Positions 1-8,029 of a DNA stretch of 64,000 bases are shown here, piece after piece (position 1 is the first letter of the stretch; each line of letters begins with the position of its first letter). The translations under genes were made by a program, and so were the position numbers. The stretch lies in assembly GCF_003628535.1 (NCBI RefSeq), contig NZ_RBCI01000002.1, positions 682,001 to 746,000 on the forward strand. The letters are read 5' to 3'. A model generated the notes under the pieces. It saw only the letters and a list, made by a program, of their open reading frames with translations, did no database searches and was not told the DNA's origin. Source of the DNA: Flavisolibacter nicotianae (GTDB taxonomy: Bacteria > Bacteroidota > Bacteroidia > Chitinophagales > Chitinophagaceae).

Positions 1-320
1 TCGCTGATATTCTTGCTGTTGACAAAAAATACCGCGACAACGAGAACCGGAATCTGGGCGATGGCTGCCACCCTGGTGAAAAGGCCGACGGTGATAAGGA
101 AGCCGCACAAGAGTCCCAGGTAGGCGACGATGAAGGCCAGGATTTCTGCGTTCTGTGAAAACACGCCAATTCCGGTTTGTTGTATATCCATTTTTGCTTG
201 CGCCGTGTCACGGATGAAACTGATGGATTTAACCATTAAAATAATACCTGTGACAAGCCGGAAAAAACTGAGCAGGTTGGGCTGGCCGACAGTACGCTTG
301 ATAAGGTTTGTTACAGTCAT
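1..320 (-). CDS. DoxX-like membrane protein, 3' end cut by window
   Basis: The reading frame opens with ATG at 320 and runs without a stop to the window edge, giving about 106 N-terminal residues. It begins MTVTNLIKRT, has a hydrophobic segment around residues 18-32 (FFRLVTGIILMVKSI), then two further helices (EILAFIVAYLGLLCGFLITVGLF and VAAIAQIPVLVVAVFFV). A short first helix followed by a GLFTRVAAI-type turn fits the DoxX/DoxD-like four-helix membrane family, but the C-terminal half is missing. The product is probably an inner-membrane protein of unknown function. It is divergent from the GH15 gene, with about 150 bases between the two starts. Confidence 0.6.
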   Translation of the reverse strand, partial: MTVTNLIKRTVGQPNLLSFFRLVTGIILMVKSISFIRDTAQAKMDIQQTGIGVFSQNAEILAFIVAYLGLLCGFLITVGLFTRVAAIAQIPVLVVAVFFVNSKNIS

Positions 321-472
321 ACAATCAATTTAGCCAACACGAAAAATAAGCGATGCAAGAGCACCCTAAAGGTACCCAATGTCGGACAGGTGTCGAAATT
401 TAGTATGGCTTCTACAACCTGGCAGTCCATCGCCGGGCGAGGGTTGGAATGCCGATTGTATGCGTTCCATGC

Positions 473-2299
473 ATGGGATACCTTCCAATTGAAAACTATG
501 GCATCATCGGCGACCTGAACACGGTGGCGCTGGTGGGATTGAATGGCTCCGTCGACTTCATGTGTTTTCCCAATTTTGATTCACCCACTGTTTTTGCTGC
601 CCTGCTCGATGACCAAAAAGGAGGCCGCTTCCAGATTGTTCCGGCCTTTACCGAAATGAAAACCAAGCAGCTCTACCTGCCCGACACCAATGTGCTGCTC
701 ACCCGTTTTTTATCCAAGGAAGGTGTTGGTGAGATCACCGATTTTATGCCGGTGGAAGAGCTCTACGACGGCAAAGAGCTGGTTCGCCGTGTGACCACGG
801 TCCGTGGCGAAGTGCATTATAAATTGCTTTGCCAGCCTCGGTTCAATTATGCCCGCAGCAGCCACAAAGTGGCCATCCGTTCCGATTACGAGATCATCTT
901 TTCCAGCGACGGAGAAGACGGCACGGTCCTGCGCCTGAGTAGCTCTGTACCCTTAACAGTCGACAACAAAGATGCAGTAGCGGAATTTACGCTGCGGGCC
1001 AACGAAACTGCCGAGTTTTTGCTCGAACACGTGCAGCGCGACCACTCCTATGAAAAAAATTTTAAAAACTTCATCACTGAAAGCTTGTTTCAAACGATGA
1101 ACTACTGGAAGAACTGGGTCGCCCAGTCCAGCTACAAAGGCCGGTGGCTAGAAATGGTAAACCGTTCCGCTCTTGTATTGAAACTGCTGACCTCCTTCAG
1201 GTATGGATCCATCGTGGCTGCACCCACGTTCAGCATACCCGAAAGCATCGGCTTCCAGCGCAACTGGGATTACCGCTACACGTGGATCCGCGACGCGTCG
1301 TTTACCGTTTATGCCTTTCTTCGATTAGGCTATGCCAAGGAAGCCGGGGCCTTCATGGGCTGGGTGGAAAAACTTTGCCGCGATATCAAAGACCAGAGCC
1401 GCCTCGGGATCATGTATGGCATCGACGGGCACGTGCAACTGAAAGAGCAGGTGTTGGATCATCTTGAAGGCTATCGCGGTTCCAAACCGGTGCGTATCGG
1501 CAACGATGCCTACCGCCAGTTGCAGCTCGATATTTACGGTGAGCTCATGGACTCCGTTTATCTCTACAACCGGCACGGCGAGCCCATTTCCTACGACCTG
1601 TGGAAGGACCTGGCAAAGCAGATCGACTGGCTTTGCGCCAACTGGAACCAGCCCGATGAAGGCATCTGGGAAGTGCGGGGTGGAAAGCAGCACTTTTTGT
1701 ATTCAAGGCTGATGTGCTGGGTGGCTTTCGACAGGGCGCATAAAATTGCCCGTGCCCGTTCGTTTCCCGTAAACGGGAAATGGAAAGAAGAGCGGGATAA
1801 GATCTTTAACGTCATTTATGCCGACTACTGGAACGATAAAGTAAAAGCCTTTATGCAATATCCCGGTGCGGCTACCGTGGATGCCTCTTCGCTCATGATG
1901 CCCCTTGTGCGGTTTGTGTCGCCCAAAGACCCGCGGTGGCTTTCCACGCTCCAGCAAATTGAAAAAGAACTGGTTTCCGATTCGCTGGTCTACCGTTACC
2001 GTCCCGACCTGGCGGCACCGGATGGCTTTGCCAGTCATGAAGGCACGTTTTCCATGTGTACCTTCTGGTACGTGGAATGCCTGTCGCGGGCCGGGCAGCT
2101 GGAAAAAGCCCGCTTCTATTTTGAAAAAATGCTGGGCTATGCCAACCACTTGGGCCTCTATTCGGAACAGCTGGGTTTTGAAGGCGAGCACCTGGGAAAT
2201 TTTCCCCAGGCCTTTACGCACATGGGCCTGATCAGCGCGGCCATTAACCTCGACAAACAATTAAACGATAAACGAAACAAAAGCACCAACGGAATATGA
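473..2299 (+). CDS. Glycoside hydrolase family 15 (glucoamylase/trehalase type)
   Basis: Predicted to hydrolyse terminal glucose from alpha-glucans or trehalose. The N-terminal segment PIENYGIIGDLNTVALVG is typical of the beta-sandwich domain of bacterial GH15 trehalase/glucoamylase-like proteins. The (alpha/alpha)6 barrel follows, with the signature RNWDYRYTWIRDA near the middle, a probable catalytic acid in DEGIWEVRGG, and a second catalytic Glu in SHEGTFSMCTFW. An upstream in-frame ATG at 449 would add eight residues; 473 is preferred because family members begin just before the PIENYG motif. No signal peptide is visible, so the enzyme is probably cytoplasmic. The stop overlaps the ATG of the glucose dehydrogenase by four bases (ATGA), indicating one operon: glucan or trehalose to glucose to gluconolactone. 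The exact substrate cannot be read from sequence. Confidence 0.9.
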   Translation: MGYLPIENYGIIGDLNTVALVGLNGSVDFMCFPNFDSPTVFAALLDDQKGGRFQIVPAFTEMKTKQLYLPDTNVLLTRFLSKEGVGEITDFMPVEELYDGKELVRRVTTVRGEVHYKLLCQPRFNYARSSHKVAIRSDYEIIFSSDGEDGTVLRLSSSVPLTVDNKDAVAEFTLRANETAEFLLEHVQRDHSYEKNFKNFITESLFQTMNYWKNWVAQSSYKGRWLEMVNRSALVLKLLTSFRYGSIVAAPTFSIPESIGFQRNWDYRYTWIRDASFTVYAFLRLGYAKEAGAFMGWVEKLCRDIKDQSRLGIMYGIDGHVQLKEQVLDHLEGYRGSKPVRIGNDAYRQLQLDIYGELMDSVYLYNRHGEPISYDLWKDLAKQIDWLCANWNQPDEGIWEVRGGKQHFLYSRLMCWVAFDRAHKIARARSFPVNGKWKEERDKIFNVIYADYWNDKVKAFMQYPGAATVDASSLMMPLVRFVSPKDPRWLSTLQQIEKELVSDSLVYRYRPDLAAPDGFASHEGTFSMCTFWYVECLSRAGQLEKARFYFEKMLGYANHLGLYSEQLGFEGEHLGNFPQAFTHMGLISAAINLDKQLNDKRNKSTNGI

Positions 2300-3423
2300 A
2301 AGCAATCGCAATTGAGCCAGGTACCACCAATGTTGCGTTGATCGATGTGGACGAACCGCAGGTCAGCGCACCCGATGAAGTGAAAATAAAGATGCTGCAG
2401 GTAGGCATTTGCGGTACCGACCGCGAAGAGGTTTCCGGTGGCCGTGCCGACGTGCCGCCAGGTGAGAAAAAATTGATCATCGGCCACGAAATGTTTGGGC
2501 AGGTGGTGGACACGGGGAGTGCCGTCACCAAAGTGAAAAAAGGCGATTACGGTGTGTTCATGGTGCGGCGAGGCTGCGGCCAGTGCAAGGCCTGCCTGGC
2601 CGGACGAAGTGATATGTGCTATACCGGCGCATACACGGAACGTGGCATCAAGGGCGCCAACGGCTTCCAGGCACAATATGTCGTTGACAAAGAGCGATAC
2701 CTGGTGAAAGTACCGGCCGAGATAAAAGAGATCGGCGTTCTAACCGAACCCATGTCGGTGGCGGCCAAGGCCATTGATGAAGCCCTGATCATTCAAAAAG
2801 CACGGCTGCAGGATTTTGAGAAGGAGGAAAGCTGGCTGGAGGGGAAAAAGGCGTTGGTGGCCGGTATCGGCGCCATTGGGCTGATGGCGGCTTTCGCTCT
2901 TCGCCTTCGTGGCGCAACCGTGGTTGGACTGGACGTGGTGGACGAAGGCACACGTCGTCCGCAGTTGCTCAAAAAGATTGGCGGCACGTACGTGGATGGA
3001 CGGTCGGTGCCGGTTACGAGCCTCGATGAGGTATGCGGCGAAGTGGATTTTATTTTCGAGGCGACCGGCGTCGCTGAAATCGAGTTTGAGTTGATCGATG
3101 TGTTGGGTACCAACGGGATTTATGTGGCCACGGGCATCCCGGGCGGCAACCGCCCGCTGACGCTGGAAGATGCTTCGCTGATGAAGCAACTGGTGTTGAA
3201 AAATGGCGTGATGCTCGGGAGTGTCAATGCCAGTCTTCACCATTTCGAAGTGGCGGTCGAAGACCTGGCAGCCTGCCTGGAAAAGTGGCCGGATGAAATC
3301 AGGGCGGTGATTACCGAACGCATTCTCTACGAAAATTTCGATGCGGCGCTGCACAACCATTCTGCCGACGAGATCAAGGTGACCGTGCAGTGGAGCGAGC
3401 CCGATGAACAGTTGCACACTTGA
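2296..3423 (+). CDS. Zinc-dependent glucose 1-dehydrogenase-like protein (MDR family)
   Basis: A 375-residue medium-chain dehydrogenase. Cys39 (GICGTD) and His64/Glu65 (GHE) are the expected catalytic zinc ligands; Cys94, Cys97, Cys100 and Cys108 (RGCGQCKAC and DMC) form the structural zinc lobe. The Rossmann motif GIGAIGLMAA precedes a strand ending in GLDVVDEG. The overall pattern, including the C-terminal part, resembles archaeal-type glucose dehydrogenases more than alcohol dehydrogenases. It would oxidise glucose to glucono-1,5-lactone with NAD(P). Its ATG overlaps the GH15 stop, so the two are almost certainly co-translated, and glucose released by the hydrolase is the obvious substrate. 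Another sugar or polyol remains possible. Confidence 0.85.
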   Translation: MKAIAIEPGTTNVALIDVDEPQVSAPDEVKIKMLQVGICGTDREEVSGGRADVPPGEKKLIIGHEMFGQVVDTGSAVTKVKKGDYGVFMVRRGCGQCKACLAGRSDMCYTGAYTERGIKGANGFQAQYVVDKERYLVKVPAEIKEIGVLTEPMSVAAKAIDEALIIQKARLQDFEKEESWLEGKKALVAGIGAIGLMAAFALRLRGATVVGLDVVDEGTRRPQLLKKIGGTYVDGRSVPVTSLDEVCGEVDFIFEATGVAEIEFELIDVLGTNGIYVATGIPGGNRPLTLEDASLMKQLVLKNGVMLGSVNASLHHFEVAVEDLAACLEKWPDEIRAVITERILYENFDAALHNHSADEIKVTVQWSEPDEQLHT

Positions 3424-3445
3424 TCTTGTTCAACGCCCGATAACC

Positions 3446-3471
3446 GCTGTGCAGCGATGTCGCTGCGCAGC
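3446..3471 (+). terminator. Hairpin after the GH15-dehydrogenase operon
   Basis: Arms GCTGTGCAGCGA and TCGCTGCGCAGC pair over 12 bases with one G-U-type mismatch and a two-base loop, 23 bases after the dehydrogenase stop. No T-run follows, so termination is inferred only from position. Confidence 0.4.
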
Positions 3472-3590
3472 ATAGGTACTGTGACCAACAGCCTGGGCCT
3501 TTGGTGGCTGAAGCTCTGAACAGGATTGATCCCGGACTTGACAAAAGTCAGCAACGAAGAAATGATCTCTTTATACATTTGCTCAGCGGC

Positions 3591-3971
3591 ATGAAAAAAC
3601 TTTGGATCATAGTGCTTTTGATGGTGTACGGTTTCTCCTCTACGGGGATGACCGTCAACCTGCATTATTGCTGCGGCAAACTAAAAAGCATCGACTGGTC
3701 GCCGGCACAGGAAAAAGACTGCGGCAGCAGCCATAAGATGGGTTCAAAGCCTTGCTGCGAAACCAAGCAAATCGGCAGCAAGGAAAAAAGCGACCAGGAG
3801 CAGGTGCTCGTTGTTCCCAAGCAAATCAAGGCCTTTTCAGAGGCCCTGCCACCGCTTCCGGTGCCGGCCATTGCGCAAGGCCTGCAGCGACCATTATCAC
3901 CGGTCGCCTTTGCCCCGCCGCCACTTTTCTCACCGCCGCTTTTTATTCTTCACTGCGTTTACCGGATTTGA
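3591..3971 (+). CDS. HYC_CC_PP family small secreted protein (copy 1)
   Basis: A 126-residue protein with an N-terminal hydrophobic signal (MKKLWIIVLLMVYGFSSTG). It contains the motif order that names this Bacteroidota family: LHYCCGKL near residue 25, a CC pair (KPCCET) near residue 47, and a proline-rich C-terminus (APPPLFSPP) ending in CVYRI. The paired cysteines and His suggest metal binding outside the cytoplasm, but the family has no established function. A paralogue with the same three motifs and the same CVYRI ending lies at 7567-7959, and genes between them carry heavy-metal-binding domains. ATG at 3591 is chosen because the signal peptide starts there. Confidence 0.8.
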   Translation: MKKLWIIVLLMVYGFSSTGMTVNLHYCCGKLKSIDWSPAQEKDCGSSHKMGSKPCCETKQIGSKEKSDQEQVLVVPKQIKAFSEALPPLPVPAIAQGLQRPLSPVAFAPPPLFSPPLFILHCVYRI

Positions 3972-4072
3972 TATGCTTTCCTCCAGGCTGGATGACTTCA
4001 GCCGGCCTCCTCATTTCTTCTTTCTGCAGCATTGCCTGCAAAGTCATTTATCAAATCCTAAAACGCATTTTT

Positions 4073-4510
4073 ATGAAATCGTTCTTCCTTCTCCTAATAG
4101 CAACTTTTGTAACCGTTTCGTCCTTTGCTCAGAAAGCCGGGAAAGCCCCGGCTGCTGGTGTCGTTGTCGCCACCACGTATACCTGCCCGATGCATCCCGA
4201 TGTAGTGAGCGACAAGCCGGGCAAATGCCCCAAGTGCAACATGGATCTTACCGCATCACCCAAAGAAAAAATGAAAGCGGAGGTGACCCAAACCTATACC
4301 TGCCCGGTGCACAAGAGTGTGGTGAGTGACCATGCCGGTGTATGCCCCAAATGCAAGACGCAATTGGTGGTGGACCGGAAGGGCAGCAAGCAACTGACAA
4401 AAACCTACACCTGCTCCATGCACCCGAACGTTGCCAGTGCAAAGCCAGGCAAATGCCCCGTTTGTGGCATGGCATTGCAGGAAGCAAAAGCTAATGGCCG
4501 GAACAACTAA
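4073..4510 (+). CDS. Secreted protein with three heavy-metal-binding domains
   Basis: A 145-residue protein. A signal peptide (MKSFFLLLIATFVTVSSFAQ) is followed by three tandem copies of a short domain of the pattern YTCPMHP...GKCPxCxMxL at roughly residues 38-60, 77-99 and 109-132. This pattern is the heavy-metal-binding domain seen in CusB-like efflux adaptors and some P-type ATPases; the Cys, Met and His residues are the expected Cu(I)/Ag(I) ligands. Copy 2 is atypical: CPVHKS replaces CPMHP and CPKCKTQL lacks the Met. It is probably a periplasmic metal chaperone or buffer. ATG at 4073 is chosen from the signal peptide; longer upstream ORF sequence overlaps the previous gene and has no coding character. 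Confidence 0.85.
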   Translation: MKSFFLLLIATFVTVSSFAQKAGKAPAAGVVVATTYTCPMHPDVVSDKPGKCPKCNMDLTASPKEKMKAEVTQTYTCPVHKSVVSDHAGVCPKCKTQLVVDRKGSKQLTKTYTCSMHPNVASAKPGKCPVCGMALQEAKANGRNN

Positions 4511-4516
4511 CCCCCG

Positions 4517-4542
4517 ACAAAGCAGGGTAGCACCTGCTTTGT
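4517..4542 (+). terminator. Perfect 10-bp hairpin between metal genes
   Basis: ACAAAGCAGG and CCTGCTTTGT pair perfectly around a six-base loop, between the triple metal-binding protein and the TonB receptor. Only a short pyrimidine tract (TCTTTCTC) follows, so it may attenuate rather than stop transcription. Confidence 0.5.
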
Positions 4543-4568
4543 TCTTTCTCTTACCCAAACGTTTTTAC

Positions 4569-7130
4569 ATGAAAAGCATTCGATACTTCGCACTGCTTTG
4601 CCTGTTCGTGACCGGCCTCACGGCTGGCGCACAAACGGCCAACCGTGCAACCGATACAACGGCAACCTTTAAAGTGTTTGGTGCGTGTGCCCAGTGCAAG
4701 CAGCGCATCGAAAAAGCACTGAAGATAAAAGGCGTCGAAAAGGCGCAATGGAATATTCCCACGCAAATGCTGACGGTCACCTATGATGCGGCGCTCTTCA
4801 AACTGGACGACATCCATGCAAGGGTTGCGGAAGTGGGTCATGATACCGAATTAAAAAAAGCAAAAGACGACGTGTACAAGGCCCTGCCGGAATGTTGTCA
4901 TTACCGCGAGATGCAGCAGGAGCAAACGGCCGCAACAGAAACGGCTGTTCCGGCGAATGCGCACAACATCAACGGCGTGGTACTGGCCGAAGACAACAAG
5001 GGAAACTTTCTTCCCCTGTCCGGTGCCAGCATCCTCTGGGCCGGTACGCTGAAGGGAACAAAGACAGACATGCACGGCGTGTTTTCCCTTCCGCACGAAG
5101 AACCGGGAAGTAAACTGGTAGTGAGTTATGCGGGTTACCGCGCCGATACCATTGTGGTGGAAAACAAGCGTGACCTGCAGATCGTGCTGGCGGCAAACGG
5201 CCAGCTGAACGAAGTGAAAGTGACCTCGCGGCGAAAGGGGGTTTACGTGGATCTGTACAACCCGTTCCGCATTGCCACCATCACGCCGAAGGAATTGCTG
5301 AAGGCTGCCTGTTGCAACCTGAGTGAAAGTTTCGAAACCAATCCGTCGGTGGATGTTTCGTACAACGACGCGGTGACGGGCTCCAAGCAAATCCAGCTTC
5401 TCGGCCTGTCCGGCATTTACACGCAACTGACGGTGGAAAATTTGCCCGGTCCCCGCGGCCTGGCCACACCGCTTGGGCTCAACAGCATTGCCGGGCCCTG
5501 GGTGGAAGGCATTCAGCTGAGCAAGGGCACCGGCTCCGTGGTGAACGGCTTTGAAAGCATTGCAGGCCAGATCAACGTGGAGCTGAAAAAGCCCGAAACG
5601 GCCGAGAAGCTTTATGCCAACGGCTACGTCAACAGCATGGGCACAACAGACCTGAACCTGAACCTGGCGCAAAAGCTTGGCGACAAATGGTCGATGGGGC
5701 TTTTGCTGCACGATGATTTTTTGTACAACAAAACCGATTTCAACAACGACGGCTTTCGCGACCTGCCAACCGGGAACCAGTTCAGCGCTGTTGGCCGCTG
5801 GAAATTCGACAACCAGAAAGGCTTTATGCTGCAATTTGGCGCAAAGGCGCTGCTGGACGACAAGACCGGTGGTGAACGGGCTTACAACAAAGAGCACCAG
5901 CCTTCATCACCGTTGTATGGTCTGGGTATTAAAACCGATCGCTATGAAGGATTTGCCAAGATCGGTTATGTCTTTCCCGAAAAAAAATACAAGAGCATCG
6001 GCTTGCAACTGTCGGCGTTCAGTCACCAGCAGGATGCCTACTTCGGCCAAACGCCGTACAATGCAGAACAAAAAACAGTGTATTCAAACCTGATCTACCA
6101 AAACATCATCGGTACAACGGATCACAAGTTCAGAACAGGGTTGAGTTTATCTGCCGACCGGTACAACGAGTTGTACAAAACGCAGGCCTTCAGGCGCAGG
6201 GAAGTGGTGCCGGGCGCTTTTTTTGAATACACGTTCACACACGGTGACCGGTTCAGCGCCGTTGCCGGTCTCCGGGCGGATCACAACAGCCTGTTTGGTT
6301 TTTTTGCCACCCCGCGACTGAACCTTCGTTACGAGCCGGTGAAAGGAACAACGGTGCGTCTCAATGCAGGACGCGGGCAACGCACCGCCAATATTTTTGC
6401 CGAAAACATCGGTGTGCTGGTCAGTGCAAGAACGGTGAACATCGCTACCAGTACCGGCGGCAAAGCCTATGGCCTTGATCCCGAAGTGGCCTGGAACAAA
6501 GGCATCAGTGTGGACCAGAAGCTGAAGCTTTTCAAGCGGGATGCCTTGCTGAGCGTTGATTTCTACCGTAATGATTTTACCAACCAGGTGATCGTTGACC
6601 TGGAAGATGCACGGCAGGTGAAGTTTTACAACCTCGACGGCAAGTCTTACTCCAACAGCCTGCAGGCCGAGTTCAACCTGGTGCCCACAAAAAATCTTGA
6701 TGTTCGCCTGGCTTATCGCTGGTTTGATGTAAAAACAACCTACGGCGACAAGCTGTTGCAAAAACCGCTGACCGCTGAAAACAGGGCCTTCGCCAACCTG
6801 GCCTACGAACTGAAAGGATGGAAGCTGGATTATACGGCCAATTTTGTCGGAAGCAAACGCATTCCGTCTACGGACGCCAATCCGGAAATCTACCGCATGC
6901 CGGCGTACTCGCCCAGTTACGTGACCATGAATGCGCAGGTGAGCAAGACGGTGGGTAAAAGCAAAGCGTTTGAATGGTACGTTGGTGGCGAAAACCTGAC
7001 CGACTATATTCAGCAGAAAGCCATCCTTGCTGCAGACCAGCCGTTTGGCAACTATTTCGATGCCTCGTTGATCTGGGGGCCTGTCATCGGCCGTATGCTG
7101 TACACGGGTTTCCGTTACAAGATCAAATAA
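4569..7130 (+). CDS. TonB-dependent receptor with N-terminal HMA domain
   Basis: An 853-residue outer-membrane receptor. Order: signal peptide (residues 1-21), a heavy-metal-associated domain at about 30-105 with a GACAQC metal site (Cys40, Cys43), a carboxypeptidase-regulatory-like domain at about 125-205 (INGVVLAEDN...GASILWAG), a plug domain (about 220-345), then a beta barrel ending in GFRYKIK. Extra Cys pairs are notable: PECCHY just after the HMA domain and KAACCNLSESFETNP at the start of the plug. The HMA fusion and neighbours point to copper or another soft metal, or a metallophore, as ligand. Direction of transport is assumed inward, powered by TonB. ATG at 4569 matches the signal peptide. 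Confidence 0.9.
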   Translation: MKSIRYFALLCLFVTGLTAGAQTANRATDTTATFKVFGACAQCKQRIEKALKIKGVEKAQWNIPTQMLTVTYDAALFKLDDIHARVAEVGHDTELKKAKDDVYKALPECCHYREMQQEQTAATETAVPANAHNINGVVLAEDNKGNFLPLSGASILWAGTLKGTKTDMHGVFSLPHEEPGSKLVVSYAGYRADTIVVENKRDLQIVLAANGQLNEVKVTSRRKGVYVDLYNPFRIATITPKELLKAACCNLSESFETNPSVDVSYNDAVTGSKQIQLLGLSGIYTQLTVENLPGPRGLATPLGLNSIAGPWVEGIQLSKGTGSVVNGFESIAGQINVELKKPETAEKLYANGYVNSMGTTDLNLNLAQKLGDKWSMGLLLHDDFLYNKTDFNNDGFRDLPTGNQFSAVGRWKFDNQKGFMLQFGAKALLDDKTGGERAYNKEHQPSSPLYGLGIKTDRYEGFAKIGYVFPEKKYKSIGLQLSAFSHQQDAYFGQTPYNAEQKTVYSNLIYQNIIGTTDHKFRTGLSLSADRYNELYKTQAFRRREVVPGAFFEYTFTHGDRFSAVAGLRADHNSLFGFFATPRLNLRYEPVKGTTVRLNAGRGQRTANIFAENIGVLVSARTVNIATSTGGKAYGLDPEVAWNKGISVDQKLKLFKRDALLSVDFYRNDFTNQVIVDLEDARQVKFYNLDGKSYSNSLQAEFNLVPTKNLDVRLAYRWFDVKTTYGDKLLQKPLTAENRAFANLAYELKGWKLDYTANFVGSKRIPSTDANPEIYRMPAYSPSYVTMNAQVSKTVGKSKAFEWYVGGENLTDYIQQKAILAADQPFGNYFDASLIWGPVIGRMLYTGFRYKIK

Positions 7131-7145
7131 GCGCAAGCGTTTTTT

Positions 7146-7183
7146 ACAAAGAACCTGGCACAACTGCCGGGCTCTTTGTCTTT
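7146..7183 (+). terminator. Terminator hairpin after HMA-TonB receptor
   Basis: A long imperfect stem starts with ACAAAGA and ends with TCTTTGT around a CAAC loop, 15 bases after the receptor stop, followed by CTTT. Two internal mismatches. Confidence 0.55.
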
Positions 7184-7263
7184 CCGGTAAACTATGCAGC
7201 AGTTCCAAAAGGATGTAACGATCACGGCAAGCTTGTGGCGGAGATTTGCAGACAATAAATGCA

Positions 7264-7481
7264 ATGAAAATCTATCAATTCAAGACGAATATCAATTGCA
7301 GCGGCTGCATCAGCAACGTGACACCCTATCTGAATGCCAACAATCCGATCAAAAGCTGGAAGGTAGGCGCCGCCAGTCCCAGCAAGGTTTTAACCATTGA
7401 AACCGCTACACTTTCTTCCAAACGATCGAAGCGATCGTGAAGGGCGCCGGCTATGAAGCAGAGCCCCTTTCGCAGGGATAA
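7264..7481 (+). pseudogene. HMA-domain metallochaperone, frameshifted
   Basis: From ATG 7264 the frame encodes MKIYQFKTNINCSGC..., a CopZ-like heavy-metal-associated domain with the CSGC metal site, through KVLTIETATLSS. It then runs into an early TGA at 7440. In another frame from 7419 the sequence continues QTIEAIVKGAGYEAEPLSQG and stops at 7481, exactly the second half of an HMA domain. Restoring the frame needs one added base near 7416-7420. The merged product would be about 72 residues, the normal size for a cytoplasmic copper chaperone. Either the gene is recently inactivated or one base is missing from the assembly; the site is not a long homopolymer. Confidence 0.8.
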
Positions 7482-7566
7482 CGGTTTTGCCGTTTGTAGC
7501 TGGTGCAATGTTTGTAACCGCTAATGGAAAGCAGGCAGACTGCTTTCTGTAATGTCCTTTTGGGTC

Positions 7567-7959
7567 ATGAAGAAACTGGTAGCTATCATAATGCTTCTTG
7601 TTTATTTTACTGCGACAACCGGTGCCACAGTAACCATGCACTATTGCATGGGCGAACTTCGGTCCTGGAAGTTGTGGCCTGCAGGCGGGAAGAAAGAAGT
7701 TTGTTCTATCTGTGGCATGGAGAAAAAAGGTGGCTGTTGCGAGGACAGGGTTATGATGGTCAGGCTGGATAAAAAACACCAGCTTCCTGCGACTCTTCAG
7801 AAGGATCTTCCCAGCTCTCCCGTTACTGTTATTCCCGGCTATGCGAAGTCTATTTTTGCTACTGTAAATGGGCTGACATGCAAAAAGCGACCGGCAACGT
7901 CGCCGCCCTTTTTTGATCCCATACCTCTCTTTGTCTCATACTGTGTTTACCGCATTTGA
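7567..7959 (+). CDS. HYC_CC_PP family small secreted protein (copy 2)
   Basis: A 130-residue paralogue of the protein at 3591-3971. It has a signal segment (MKKLVAIIMLLVYFTATTGA), TMHYCMGEL near residue 26, an internal CSICGMEKKGGCCED cluster, and a Pro-rich end (SPPFFDPIPLF) closing with the same CVYRI residues. The CSICGM and GGCC motifs add more soft-metal ligands than copy 1. Function is unknown; the repeated occurrence inside this metal block suggests a role in extracytoplasmic metal handling. An in-frame ATG at 7552 would add five residues; 7567 is chosen because MKK begins the signal peptide. Confidence 0.8.
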   Translation: MKKLVAIIMLLVYFTATTGATVTMHYCMGELRSWKLWPAGGKKEVCSICGMEKKGGCCEDRVMMVRLDKKHQLPATLQKDLPSSPVTVIPGYAKSIFATVNGLTCKKRPATSPPFFDPIPLFVSYCVYRI

Positions 7960-8029
7960 TGGAATTGCAGCGCCTGCCAACGACGCGGCACATTCTGTAC
8001 AAAATATTACGAGACCTAATCGAGCAAAA

